Source: Mariprofundaceae bacterium
GTDB lineage: Bacteria > Pseudomonadota > Zetaproteobacteria > Mariprofundales > Mariprofundaceae
Assembly (NCBI GenBank): GCA_021772895.1
Contig: JAJFLC010000019.1
Span: forward strand, 1-40,267
Reading direction: 5' to 3'
Length of the DNA: 40,267 nt
Numbering within the stretch: the first letter of the stretch is position 1; every line of letters begins with the position of its first letter. Position numbers and translations under genes: made by a program. Shown piece by piece: positions 1-8,900 of the stretch. The notes beneath the pieces were generated by a model, which was not told the origin of the DNA, ran no database searches, and saw only the letters and a list, made by a program, of their open reading frames with translations.

Positions 1-138
1 TGGTGTTCCCAAAGAGCATTTTCCATTGTTTTTGAAGGAGTGTGAGTGGCGTTTTAACAACAGTGAGCCAAGAGGCCAATTAAGTCAGTTAAAACAATGG
101 GTTAAAATGAATAGTAACTAGTTATCTGGGACAGCCCC
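1..138 (+). mobile_element. 3' end of an IS1595-family insertion sequence
   Basis: The window opens inside an insertion sequence. It holds the last 39 codons of a transposase (2-121) and then a candidate terminal inverted repeat, whose reverse complement reads GGGGCTGTCCCAGATAA and which ends near 138. The bases just outside (from 139) would be the target-site duplication, but the other end of the element is outside the window, so neither the repeat nor the duplication can be confirmed. The element lies about 50 bp downstream of pntB and does not interrupt it. Confidence 0.7.
2..121 (+). CDS. IS1595-family transposase, C-terminal fragment
   Basis: This is an open frame from the window edge to a TAG stop at 119-121. 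It encodes 39 residues containing FLKECEWRFNN followed by QLKQWVK. The E-W-R-F-N pattern near the C terminus is typical of the ISXO2-like DDE transposase domain of IS1595-family elements, where it follows the last catalytic residue. The DDE triad and the N-terminal zinc ribbon would lie upstream, outside the window. The gene is partial only because of the window boundary, so whether the full transposase is intact cannot be judged. Confidence 0.7.
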   Translation, partial: GVPKEHFPLFLKECEWRFNNSEPRGQLSQLKQWVKMNSN

Positions 139-187
139 AAACAAATATTTAAACGAACACCGTTGTCAGTAAAAATGATCGGAAGAA

Positions 188-1585
188 TCAATCAATCGCA
201 TGCAAAATTGTTTCACATGCTTTTTTAGCATCATCAAACAACATCATCGTTTTATCCATATAAAACAGATCATTATCCAAACCGGCATAACCAACCGAAA
301 GAGAACGTTTTACCACCAGTACATGGTTCGCTTTGGTCACTTCCAGAATGGGCATCCCATAGATCGGGCTACTTGAATCCGTTTTAGCTGCCGGGTTCAC
401 CACATCATTGGCACCAAGAACAAGCGCAACATCTGTATCAGAAAACTCCGGATTGATCTCATCCATTTCATAGACAATATCATAAGGCACATCGGCTTCT
501 GCCAGCAATACGTTCATATGCCCGGGCATACGCCCTGCGACCGGATGAATGGCAAACTTCACATTCACACCAGAAGCAATCAAACTATCCACCACCTCTT
601 TCAAAGCATGCTGAGCACGGGCAACGGCCAGTCCATAACCAGGAACAATGATCACGCTGCGGGCATTTTTAAGTAAAAAGGCTGCATCTTCAGCCGCACC
701 TGCCTGAACCGGACGATCACCCACTGTTGCAGCCCCGCCAACCGTACTTGCCTGCCCACCAAAACCACCAAGAAGTACGTTGAAAAGTGATCGATTCATC
801 GCCTTACACATGATGTAAGAAAGAATCGCACCGGATGATCCCACCAGCGCACCCGCAATAATTAACATATTATTGCCAAGCGTAAATCCGATACCTGCAG
901 CTGCCCAACCCGAATAAGAGTTCAGCATCGAGACAATCACAGGCATATCCGCGCCACCAATTGGTATGATCAGCAATACACCCAAAACAAGTGCAATCGC
1001 CAACATCAACAGGAATGAAGACCAGCTCGGATCTATACAGAACACGATACCTGCAATCATCATAACAATGCCAAGCATCAGGTTTACAAAATGCTGACCT
1101 TTGAATGTGACAGGCGTGCCTGAAAGCAGACCCTGTAATTTAGCAAAGGCCACAAGGGAAGCTGTGAATGTAATCGCACCAATAAACGTGCCAAGGAACA
1201 ATTCAATTCGGCTCGCCAGATGCAAACCGCCATCGTCAGCAGCAATACCATAGGCAGCCGGATCATAAACGGCGGAAACAGCAATCAATACCGCTGCCAA
1301 ACCCACCAGTGAATGCATAAAAGCCACCAGTTGCGGCATATGTGTCATCGGAATTTTACGTGCAACCGAACCACCCGCCACAGCACCTACGGCCAATGCA
1401 CCCAGGATCCATGCATAGTTTTGCACACCAGGCAGCTGAAGTGTGACCAGCACAGCAATCAGCATGCCGATCATACCAAAGAGATTTCCACGACGGGATG
1501 ATTCAGGTGAAGAGAGCCCTTTCAAGGCCAGAATAATCAATACCGCAGCGATCAGATAGGCCAATGCCACCATGTTTGCACTCAT
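188..1585 (-). CDS. pntB: NAD(P) transhydrogenase subunit beta
   Basis: This is the beta subunit of the proton-translocating transhydrogenase, which uses the proton motive force to reduce NADP+ with NADH. It combines a membrane domain (about residues 1-260, many hydrophobic helices) with a C-terminal NADP-binding domain III. The domain III signatures GYGLAVARAQHALKE and LGANDVVNPAA are visible. At 465 residues it is the usual length. Two in-frame ATGs are close together. The one at 1591 directly abuts the ribosome-binding site AAGGGG, whereas the one at 1585 has 6 nt spacing, so 1585 is chosen. It is the last gene of pntAA-pntAB-pntB, 10 nt after pntAB. The downstream side carries the IS1595 end. 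Confidence 0.95.
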   Translation of the reverse strand: MSANMVALAYLIAAVLIILALKGLSSPESSRRGNLFGMIGMLIAVLVTLQLPGVQNYAWILGALAVGAVAGGSVARKIPMTHMPQLVAFMHSLVGLAAVLIAVSAVYDPAAYGIAADDGGLHLASRIELFLGTFIGAITFTASLVAFAKLQGLLSGTPVTFKGQHFVNLMLGIVMMIAGIVFCIDPSWSSFLLMLAIALVLGVLLIIPIGGADMPVIVSMLNSYSGWAAAGIGFTLGNNMLIIAGALVGSSGAILSYIMCKAMNRSLFNVLLGGFGGQASTVGGAATVGDRPVQAGAAEDAAFLLKNARSVIIVPGYGLAVARAQHALKEVVDSLIASGVNVKFAIHPVAGRMPGHMNVLLAEADVPYDIVYEMDEINPEFSDTDVALVLGANDVVNPAAKTDSSSPIYGMPILEVTKANHVLVVKRSLSVGYAGLDNDLFYMDKTMMLFDDAKKACETILHAID

Positions 1586-1595
1586 GATCATCCCC

Positions 1596-1934
1596 TTACT
1601 GCCGCTTCTTGAACATAGCTAACATTCTTTGTGTCACCATGAAACCGCCAAAAATATTCACACCGGCAAGCCCAACAGCGATCAAACCCAGCACCGTTGC
1701 CAGATTCATTTCGACCGGACCTGCGGCCAAAATCGCACCCACAATGACAATGCTTGAGATTGCGTTGGTTACACTCATCAAAGGTGTATGCAGTGCGGGT
1801 GTAACATTCCATACCACGTGATAACCAACAAAGATCGCCAACACAAACACGGTAAAAGAAAGAATAAACGGATCAGCTGAACTCTGGGCTGTTTGTGTGG
1901 CAGCCTGTGCGCTATCAATCATAGCCTGACTCAT
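1596..1934 (-). CDS. pntAB: NAD(P) transhydrogenase subunit alpha, membrane part (alpha-2)
   Basis: This small membrane subunit of 112 residues corresponds to the C-terminal transmembrane domain of E. coli PntA. About three hydrophobic helices are visible, with the conserved region [23 protein letters not shown] (written here only as a landmark) around residues 39-61. A separate gene for this part is the arrangement known from Rhodospirillum rubrum, so the enzyme here has three polypeptides. The ATG overlaps the pntAA stop by 4 nt (ATGA), which indicates translational coupling. With PntB it forms the proton channel. Confidence 0.93.
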   Translation of the reverse strand: MSQAMIDSAQAATQTAQSSADPFILSFTVFVLAIFVGYHVVWNVTPALHTPLMSVTNAISSIVIVGAILAAGPVEMNLATVLGLIAVGLAGVNIFGGFMVTQRMLAMFKKRQ

Positions 1935-3100
1935 GCCTTTCCTCCTGTTTTATCAGCAATCATCTTGCCGAAAAACTGTGTTTTTAAAACCTTTCCTTCA
2001 TGACAAAGAAGCGAACCTTCAATAATTTCATCTTCCATATCAAGCTCGATTGAGCTGCTTTCAGCATCGATCATCGGCTGAATATAGTTATACATATTGC
2101 GCGCATAAAGGTTACTTGCATCCGCTGCGATCAATGCCGCGATGTTACTGATACCAATCAAGGTCACACCATTCTCTGTCTGATAAACCGCATCTAATTC
2201 TGTCAGTGGACAATTCCCACCCATTTCTGCTGCCATATCAACGATCACAGATCCCGATTTCATGTCCTTCGCAGTCTCCGCCGTAATAAGAATCGGTGCA
2301 GGTTTACCCGGAATTAACGCTGTGGTAATGACAATATCAGAAGCAATGGTATGTTCATGAATGAGTGCGGACTGTTTTTGTTTGTATGCATCTGACATCT
2401 CTTTGGCATAACCACCGGCATCTTCAGAATCTTCATCAACACCTTCTTCAAGCTGCACTTCAACAAATTTCGCGCCCAGACTTTCAACCTGCTCTTTGGT
2501 TGCAGCACGAACATCAAAAGCCTCAACCATCGCACCCAATCGGCGTGCTGTTGCGATGGCCTGAAGGCCTGCCACGCCCGCACCCATTACCAGCACCCTG
2601 GCTGGCTGCACTGTGCCTGCGGCAGTCATCATCAATGGCATAAAACGTTTATAATGTTCCAAAGCCAGCAACACGGCTTTGTAACCGGCAATATTGGCCT
2701 GTGAAGAGAGCACATCCATGCTTTGAGCACGGGAAATACGTGGGATCATCTCCATCGACAGACAACTCAAACCTGCATCATTGTAAGCATTCAGCAGCGG
2801 ATTTGTGAAAGGTGAAAACAGGCTTGCGATCACGGCGCCTTTTTTAATTCCGCCCATTTCTTTTTCAGAAGGAGACCGAACTTTCAATACCAGATCAGCA
2901 GCAGCACATGTGTCAGCAAATGAAGTTGTAAGTTTAGCTCCCGCCTCTGCAAACAACGCATCCGGGATATCAGATCCCAAACCCGCACTTTTTTGCACAG
3001 AAACCTCGCAGCCTGCCGCGATATATTTTTTTACTGTTTCAGGTGTAGCTGCAACCCTTGTTTCATTGGCAAAGGTCTCTGCAGGAACTGCAATGTGCAT
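1931..3100 (-). CDS. pntAA: NAD(P) transhydrogenase subunit alpha, NAD-binding part (alpha-1)
   Basis: This is the soluble NAD(H)-binding domain I subunit (389 residues), related to alanine dehydrogenase. The Rossmann signature [20 protein letters not shown] lies near residues 170-190, followed by the EAFDVR motif. The N terminus [20 protein letters not shown] matches the family. Its length fits the split alpha-1 form, with the membrane part encoded by the next gene. The start ATG follows a purine-rich AGGGGGAAGAG ribosome-binding site. The 90 bp upstream is AT-rich, but I could not fit a convincing promoter at a sensible distance from the start. Confidence 0.95.
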   Translation of the reverse strand: MHIAVPAETFANETRVAATPETVKKYIAAGCEVSVQKSAGLGSDIPDALFAEAGAKLTTSFADTCAAADLVLKVRSPSEKEMGGIKKGAVIASLFSPFTNPLLNAYNDAGLSCLSMEMIPRISRAQSMDVLSSQANIAGYKAVLLALEHYKRFMPLMMTAAGTVQPARVLVMGAGVAGLQAIATARRLGAMVEAFDVRAATKEQVESLGAKFVEVQLEEGVDEDSEDAGGYAKEMSDAYKQKQSALIHEHTIASDIVITTALIPGKPAPILITAETAKDMKSGSVIVDMAAEMGGNCPLTELDAVYQTENGVTLIGISNIAALIAADASNLYARNMYNYIQPMIDAESSSIELDMEDEIIEGSLLCHEGKVLKTQFFGKMIADKTGGKA

Positions 3101-3190
3101 CTCTTCCCCCTAATATATAAACAGTCCAATTCCATTCAATTCATGTTCGCGATTAAAAAGAGGAGCGCATTTTATGCCCCGCTTCAGCTT

Positions 3191-3613
3191 TTACAAGCGA
3201 AGTTCGACTTTTAAAACCGCATCGGCTTCATGAACAGGCATCTCCATATCAATGAGTTCCGAAGCAGGCACATAAACATGTGGATAACGAGACAGATCAT
3301 CATCTAAAATTTCTTTATCGTACATCAATAAATCAAGATCCAGCGTTCTAGGCTTCCATGAGCCTTCGGAACGATCACGACCATGCTTGTCTTCCAATGA
3401 CTTAAACCAGTCAATCAACGCTCTACGATCAGGTGCATTTCTGATCAGACAACAGGCGTTAAGAAAGTTTTCACCCTCCATGCCAACCGGCTCAGATTGA
3501 TACACATTGGAAAAACAGACATCAGAAAATTGTTTTTTTATCTCAATGGCCGCATCAACCAGATGTTTTTCAGGGTATATATTTGATCCTATCCCGACCA
3601 AAGCAATCGACAT
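3191..3613 (-). CDS. folK: 2-amino-4-hydroxy-6-hydroxymethyldihydropteridine pyrophosphokinase (HPPK)
   Basis: The enzyme transfers pyrophosphate from ATP to the 6-hydroxymethyl group of dihydropterin in folate synthesis. The N terminus ALVGIGSNIYPEKHL matches the family's (A)xxxGSN start, and the hallmark RTLDLDLLMYDKEILDD with the metal-binding Asp pair lies near residues 87-103. At 140 residues it is slightly shorter than the usual 155-160, but all core motifs are present. Its ATG overlaps the TAA of folB by one base (TAATG). The enzyme acts directly after FolB, so the pair encodes consecutive folate steps. Confidence 0.93.
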   Translation of the reverse strand: MSIALVGIGSNIYPEKHLVDAAIEIKKQFSDVCFSNVYQSEPVGMEGENFLNACCLIRNAPDRRALIDWFKSLEDKHGRDRSEGSWKPRTLDLDLLMYDKEILDDDLSRYPHVYVPASELIDMEMPVHEADAVLKVELRL

Positions 3614-3993
3614 TATTGTTGTTTCCTCTGTGATGATACACTCCGTTCAATCACCACGGCCACATTTTCAGAACCACGAACAGCTCCGGGCTTGGACATT
3701 TTCAACCTGAGCCACGCAACATCAAATTCGGAAATCACAATCTTTGCACACGCCTCAGCCAGTGATTCAATCAAACCAAAACTTGATTCTTCCACATAGG
3801 ATATCAGCCGTTTTGAAACAGCCTTATAATCCAGTGTATCTGCAATATCATCTGTCTGAGCAGCCTTGGAAATGTCCCATGCCATTTTCAAATCAAGGCG
3901 GACACTCTGGCGAATATCGCGTTCCCAATCATAAATCCCGATGACCGTACGCACTTCCAAACCTTCAATCAGAACATAATCACTGCTACTCAT
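3613..3993 (-). CDS. folB: Dihydroneopterin aldolase
   Basis: The enzyme converts 7,8-dihydroneopterin to 6-hydroxymethyl-dihydropterin, the substrate of FolK encoded next. The FolB core LEVRTVIGIYDWERDIRQSV is near the N terminus, and the TLDYK segment and SFGLIESLAEACA helix with the catalytic Glu and Tyr environment follow. The open frame can be read from a GTG at 4014, but ATG at 3993 sits 5 nt after a strong AGGAGG and gives 126 residues, which is close to the family norm, so I use it. The reading frame ends one base into folK. Confidence 0.92.
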   Translation of the reverse strand: MSSSDYVLIEGLEVRTVIGIYDWERDIRQSVRLDLKMAWDISKAAQTDDIADTLDYKAVSKRLISYVEESSFGLIESLAEACAKIVISEFDVAWLRLKMSKPGAVRGSENVAVVIERSVSSQRKQQ

Positions 3994-4029
3994 TTTGCCT
4001 CCTTGCTTCATCACCCATACTTAAAAAAC

Positions 4030-4057
4030 TTGACACTGACCACTAATCTCACACAAT
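4030..4057 (+). promoter_or_regulatory. Possible sigma70 promoter of the small zinc-finger gene
   Basis: A consensus -35 hexamer TTGACA (4030-4035) is followed after 16 nt by CACAAT (4052-4057, four of six matches to TATAAT). It points at the small gene starting at 4096 and would leave a leader of about 30 nt with its ribosome-binding site. The region also separates this gene from the divergent folB. Confidence 0.4.
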
Positions 4058-4095
4058 TCGCGCCTTTTTGAAGGCTTCTGAAGGGGTATTTTATA

Positions 4096-4260
4096 ATGGC
4101 TTTAGATCACATGAAAGTAACAGAAACGGTCGTTTCCTGCTCCGATAATGGTCAGCACCCTCTTGTTTATATCAAACTAAGCAAAGGCACTGGGAAATGC
4201 CAGTATTGCGGGCAGGTCTTTGAATTGGTGGAAGATAAAGAAACCGTAACACCTCAATAA
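4096..4260 (+). CDS. Small CHCC-type zinc-finger protein
   Basis: This 54-residue gene starts with ATG 9 nt after AAGGGG. The protein contains a Cys at residue 15, the motif HPLVYIKL at 21-28 and CQYCG at 35-39, giving the C...H...C-x2-C zinc-binding pattern of the zf-CHCC domain. In mitochondria this domain is the NDUFS6 subunit of complex I. Bacterial stand-alone versions are common, about 50-70 residues long, and of unknown role. It lies alone on the plus strand between folB and rlmB, with its own likely promoter and a hairpin after the stop. Family assignment is from the visible motif. Confidence 0.85.
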   Translation: MALDHMKVTETVVSCSDNGQHPLVYIKLSKGTGKCQYCGQVFELVEDKETVTPQ

Positions 4261-4279
4261 AAAATTCAAACAACCCGCC

Positions 4280-4307
4280 AAACAGTCAAAGTCAAATTGA
4301 CTGTTTT
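4280..4307 (+). terminator. Hairpin after the zinc-finger gene, possible terminator
   Basis: There is a perfect 10-bp inverted repeat (AAACAGTCAA at 4280-4289 and its complement at 4297-4306) with a 7-nt loop, followed on the plus strand by a short T run. It overlaps the last codons of the convergent rlmB (stop at 4292). It can end transcription of the small gene. On the minus strand the downstream T run is missing, so it may be one-directional. Confidence 0.5.
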
Positions 4308-5056
4308 ACAACGCACTGTTTGGATTGCTGTCTAACCACTTCAAACAATCCAACACCGGTAGCCACAGAAACGTTCAGCGATTCTACCGATCCCGGCATC
4401 GGTATTTTCAATAGCTGATCGCATGACTCGCGTACCAGACGGCGCATACCTTTACCTTCCGAACCCATCACCACCGCCAGTGAACCTGTCAATTCAAGCT
4501 CATAAATCGAAGACTCGGCTTCACCAGCAAAACCACACAACCAGAAACCCGCCTCCTGCATCGTCTTCATGCTGCGCACAAGATTGGTAACCTGTAGCAC
4601 CGGCAAACGCGACAATGCTCCGCAAGCACTTTTTGCAACCACAGGTGAATGCAAATCGGCCGCATTATCTTTCGGAATCACGATACCAACACAACCTGCC
4701 GCTTCGGCCGTCCGCACACAGGCACCAAGATTATGTGGGTCTGTCACCTGATCAAGCACCAGCACCAATGGCTTGCTATCCATATCCAAACCTTCCAGCC
4801 ATTCATTAAAAGCGTGTTTTTGCAGTGTTTTTGATATCAACCGCGCCACCACACCCTGATGAGGCACACCATTAGCATGGCGCTCCAAAGCCTGTTTCGG
4901 CACAAAATGAAATCGAATGCCCGCCTTTTTTGCCAAATGAACCAGCTCATTGATTCGCGGGTGCTTTTTACCCTTCTCAATCAGCAATTCGTCAATGGGT
5001 TCGCCTGCTTCAAGGGCATGTTTAACGGCATGAATACCAGCAATCATTTGTGTCAT
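4292..5056 (-). CDS. rlmB: 23S rRNA (guanosine-2'-O)-methyltransferase of the RlmB type
   Basis: This is a SPOUT (TrmH-like) methyltransferase of 254 residues. The N-terminal substrate-binding domain starts MIAGIHAVKHALEAG. The C-terminal knot shows the three SPOUT motifs: NLGACVRTAEAAG, VVMGSEGKGMRRL and IPMPGSVESLNVSVATG. It modifies the conserved G2251 in the ribosomal P loop in E. coli. The first ATG is kept because the E. coli protein begins with the same four-residue offset (M-x-x-M-I-x-G-I-H-A-V). It may be co-transcribed with radC upstream, although 90 bp separate the two. Confidence 0.92.
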   Translation of the reverse strand: MTQMIAGIHAVKHALEAGEPIDELLIEKGKKHPRINELVHLAKKAGIRFHFVPKQALERHANGVPHQGVVARLISKTLQKHAFNEWLEGLDMDSKPLVLVLDQVTDPHNLGACVRTAEAAGCVGIVIPKDNAADLHSPVVAKSACGALSRLPVLQVTNLVRSMKTMQEAGFWLCGFAGEAESSIYELELTGSLAVVMGSEGKGMRRLVRESCDQLLKIPMPGSVESLNVSVATGVGLFEVVRQQSKQCVVKQSI

Positions 5057-5146
5057 CCGGCAAACCTAACAACAATCCGAATAGCAGACCTCATGTTTTT
5101 ATAGAACCGTCAATATCCGCTTCAAATAACAATTTCAGTTGAATAT

Positions 5147-5821
5147 TCAGAACCAGCCACTCTCCTTGAATGATAAAACCTCTTTTCCAGCTATCAAAAA
5201 ATGATCAAGCACCTTGATATCCAGCGGTGTACAGGCTTCAGCCATGCGATGGGTTAAATTGATATCTTCATCACTTGCCTGCGGTGTACCGCCTGGATGA
5301 TTGTGAAACAGAATAAGTCCTTTGGCATCCAGTTCCAGCGCGCGTTTCATTAAGTTTCGTGGATAAACTGCTGCCCGGTCCACCGTACCTTCAAAAAGAA
5401 TCTGAGTTGCCACGTGTCGATTTTGCTGATCGGTAAAAACAGCACCAAAACACTCCATGCCACGGCCCTGAACCAGAAGTCTGAGATGTGCCTTCACTTT
5501 TTCAGGCCGGTCAAACACTGATTTTCCAGGCAAGTCTGAAGCCAGATAGCGCACCTCGACTTGTCGTACCAATGTTAAAAACACAGCCCCTTTCTCACCC
5601 ATACCTTCAATTTGTTTCATCTCTGTCAGCGGTGCATCAAAGACGCCTGCCAATGTTCCAAACACTTTGAGAAGCCGTTTAGCAATCGGTTTCACATCGA
5701 CCCGGGGAATGGCATAAGTCAAGAGCAACTCAAGCACTTCATAATCATGAAATCCCTCGAAGCCACCTTTAGAAAAACGCTCTCTTAATCGATCACGATG
5801 TCCTGCTATAAGTGCTGTCAC
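5147..5821 (-). CDS. radC: RadC-family JAB/MPN+ domain protein
   Basis: The C-terminal JAB1/MPN+ metalloprotease-like domain carries the metal site HNHPGGTPQASDEDI (His-x-His and Asp, about residues 173-187). The N-terminal helix-hairpin-helix-like part follows HRDRLRERF. RadC was once linked to DNA repair, but its real role is unsettled. The frame is open from ATG 5842, but that codon is fused to its would-be ribosome-binding site. The GTG at 5821 sits 4 nt after GGGAGG and yields 224 residues, so I prefer it. The gene is head-to-head with the large glutamate dehydrogenase gene. Confidence 0.88.
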   Translation of the reverse strand: MTALIAGHRDRLRERFSKGGFEGFHDYEVLELLLTYAIPRVDVKPIAKRLLKVFGTLAGVFDAPLTEMKQIEGMGEKGAVFLTLVRQVEVRYLASDLPGKSVFDRPEKVKAHLRLLVQGRGMECFGAVFTDQQNRHVATQILFEGTVDRAAVYPRNLMKRALELDAKGLILFHNHPGGTPQASDEDINLTHRMAEACTPLDIKVLDHFLIAGKEVLSFKESGWF

Positions 5822-5956
5822 ACGCCCTCCCAAAAACAACATCTCCCTTTATGTAAGACGATGGATGCTGTAACGTCAAATTTACGTGGCTTCTCTGCTT
5901 CTTCGACGATAGAAAGAGTCAGGGCAAAATTGCAAAAAAGGACTACAATAAAACAT

Positions 5957-8900
5957 ATGAGAATTCTTCGCCGCCAATTGATGGATTTACTGGAAGAGGC
6001 CAGACACCAGCAGGGCCTCGAAGAGTTTCCTAAACGCCTGCGATCAGCACTACTCCATGATACACTTGAGCTTCTTCCCCACCCTGACAAACCCGCCAGT
6101 AAAAAACGCATCGACCTGCGCTTTCGCACCATCAGCCATGGTGCACTTCACCGCCATCTTGTCACCATTCGTTGTCCTGATCAGGCTTTTTACCTTGATG
6201 CGATCAAAGGCTACCTCCTGCGCAGTGATATCCAGCCCATCAATCAGCACACCATGGTGGCCGCCATGCAATGTGATGAAAAAGTATGTGATGTTTATAT
6301 TCGCCATCCTGATCAACAGTCAGATGATAATTTCATGTTTATTGCCCTTCACCTCTCAGCCACACTTGTTCCTGACTGTGCAACAACGTGTCAGGATATC
6401 AGTGCGATTCTTCGTGCTGTAGACCTCTCTGTGTCTGATTTCGAAGAAATGCAGCAAAAACTCGCTTTCATTATTGAAAAAATTCGGCCTGATGATCAGG
6501 CATCCGCAAATCTTCTGGATTGGATGAATCAGGATAATTATCTCTTTTTTGCTTTACAGACCGATGGCACACGCCTTGGAATATTGCGGGATTACCGTGC
6601 CATGAATCGCATTGCACCTGGATTGCAAAAAGAAATTCATGCCATTGAGCTACCCACTTCTCCGGGCATAACATGGCTACATTTGCCTGCATGCCAGCAC
6701 TATCTCTATAGCGCGGACAATGTAAAAGTCATACAAATTTGCTGGCATGATCACAAAGGAAAACTTGGGCATGCTATCCTGATCGGACATTTTTCCCGCA
6801 GTGCCCGACACACAAATGCCAGTCAGGTTCCATGCATCAGTCAACATTGGAAAACGCTTCAGAAATCCTCAATTTTGCAGCACTCAGCATTTTATCGCCG
6901 GGAAGTAAGAACGCTTTACGACAGGCTTCCCAAGCCATTATTGCATTCCATCCCCGCAAAAGAATGGCTCATGCCACTTAAAAACATTATTGACATGACC
7001 TCTCCCACTCAAACATCCACATCGTATTTGAAACCCGCCAAAGGAGATCTCAGCTACCTGCTTATTGCGATTCCAGCCAACCGTTTTGGCCCAAATATTC
7101 TGAGCCACATCAAGACCAAAGTTCAGGAACATCATGTGACCATCCATGGTTCAGAATCTTTTGGCATTGGCCCTTACCGGATCATCATTCTCGCGATTCA
7201 GGTTAACCCCCAATCGGAACTGACAAGCATTCCGGCTTCTGTGAATGAATGTATTATTTTCTGGAAAGACCGTGCAAAAAAAATATTGTTGGCTCACGCC
7301 GATGAGATCAATCTGCCTGAAACACTCAAAGAGCTTGAGCATTTGCCCACACTGTATCAGGAGCTGTTCCCGCCGACTCAGTTTCTTGCTGATATTCAGG
7401 CAAGAGCCTATGTCATATCCAACTGTAGAACCGTGGTTCGCGTGCATCATCGCCAGAGTGGAGAAGGTAATGTTGAGTTGCACATCCTTACCTGCAAAAC
7501 CATCCCTCTGGGTGAACTTGTTGATAAAATCCAAGCTTTTGGACTGATTGCTATTCAGGAAGCCGTAGTTGATTTTGGTCATCAAACACAACAAATATTA
7601 ATCAATTGCATCCGTTGCAATACACCAACAGAACTACACCCCGATGACCTGCAACGATTACGCCATGGATTGGAATTTGTATTCAATGATAAAGCAGATC
7701 ACGACATACTCAATGCGCTTCTCACCACCACAACGCTTGATATCAATCAGATTGGTATCCTCATCGCGCTTAGAAACCATCTGATTCAGATCATGCCGGA
7801 TGCTGCACCCATGCCGTTATCAAACATGATGCTTCGTTATCCCATCGCCTCCGAGCGCCTGCTGCAAACCTTTACAGCGCTGCACCTTCCGTCCATGCCT
7901 GCCAGCTACTTTGTGCAAGCTAAACTTGAATTTGAGCAAGCCATGACTGATGTGCTTAGTCTTACCGATGATCGCTGGTTTCGGGCTTTGGAAAAGCTGG
8001 TTGGAGCCGGTGTTCGTACCAATGCCTTTGTTCGTGAAATCGGTGATCCCATCGTCTTTAAGATCAATGCTGAGTTACTCGATTTTGCGCCAAACCCCCT
8101 CCCATACAGAGAGATTTTTGTCCATGGTGTCCATGTTGAAGGCATTCATCTCCGGGCAGGCCCTGTCGCCCGTGGCGGCATCCGTTTTTCAGATCGCCCT
8201 GCCGATTTTCGAACGGAAGTGCTGGGCCTTATGTCCACACAAGTGGTGAAAAATGGCCAAATTGTACCTACAGGGGCCAAAGGTGGCTTTGTCATACGGG
8301 GTGGGTCAGGCCCGGATTTTGTATTAAAACAATATCGTATATTCATTCAGGCACTTCTGGAAATAACGGACAACCTGGTACATGGAGAAGCCATCGCGCC
8401 GGATGGCATTCGTATCGCTGAAAATGATCAGGATGATTCTTATCTGGTTGTTGCTGCAGACAAAGGCACTGCACGCTTCTCTGATGATGCCAATGAAGAA
8501 TCCCGCCTTGCCTGTTTCTGGCTTGATGATGCATTTGCCAGTGGTGGCAGCCACGGTTACGATCACAAAGCGATTGGTATTACTGCCCGTGGTGCATGGG
8601 TCTGTGCCGCTCACCATTTTAATCTGATGGGAATTGACGCCTACACCGACACGATTCGGATTGTTGCCATTGGTGATATGGGTGGCGATGTATTTGGTAA
8701 TGGCATGTTACTCAATCCTAACATACTGCTTATCGGAGCCTTTAATCACAGCCACATCTTTCTCGACCCTGATCCAGATGCAAAAAAAGCCTTTGCTGAG
8801 CGCCAACGTCTGTTTAAAGCCGCTTCGGGATGGGATCAATACAATGTACAACTGATCAGTCCCGGTGGCGGTGTGTTTCAACGAAACTCAAAATCAATCG

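Noticed and set aside
3101-3190. Promoter before pntAA (TTGAAT with TATATT)
   Set aside because: The -10 would lie about 11 nt from the ATG, leaving no room for the leader with its ribosome-binding site.
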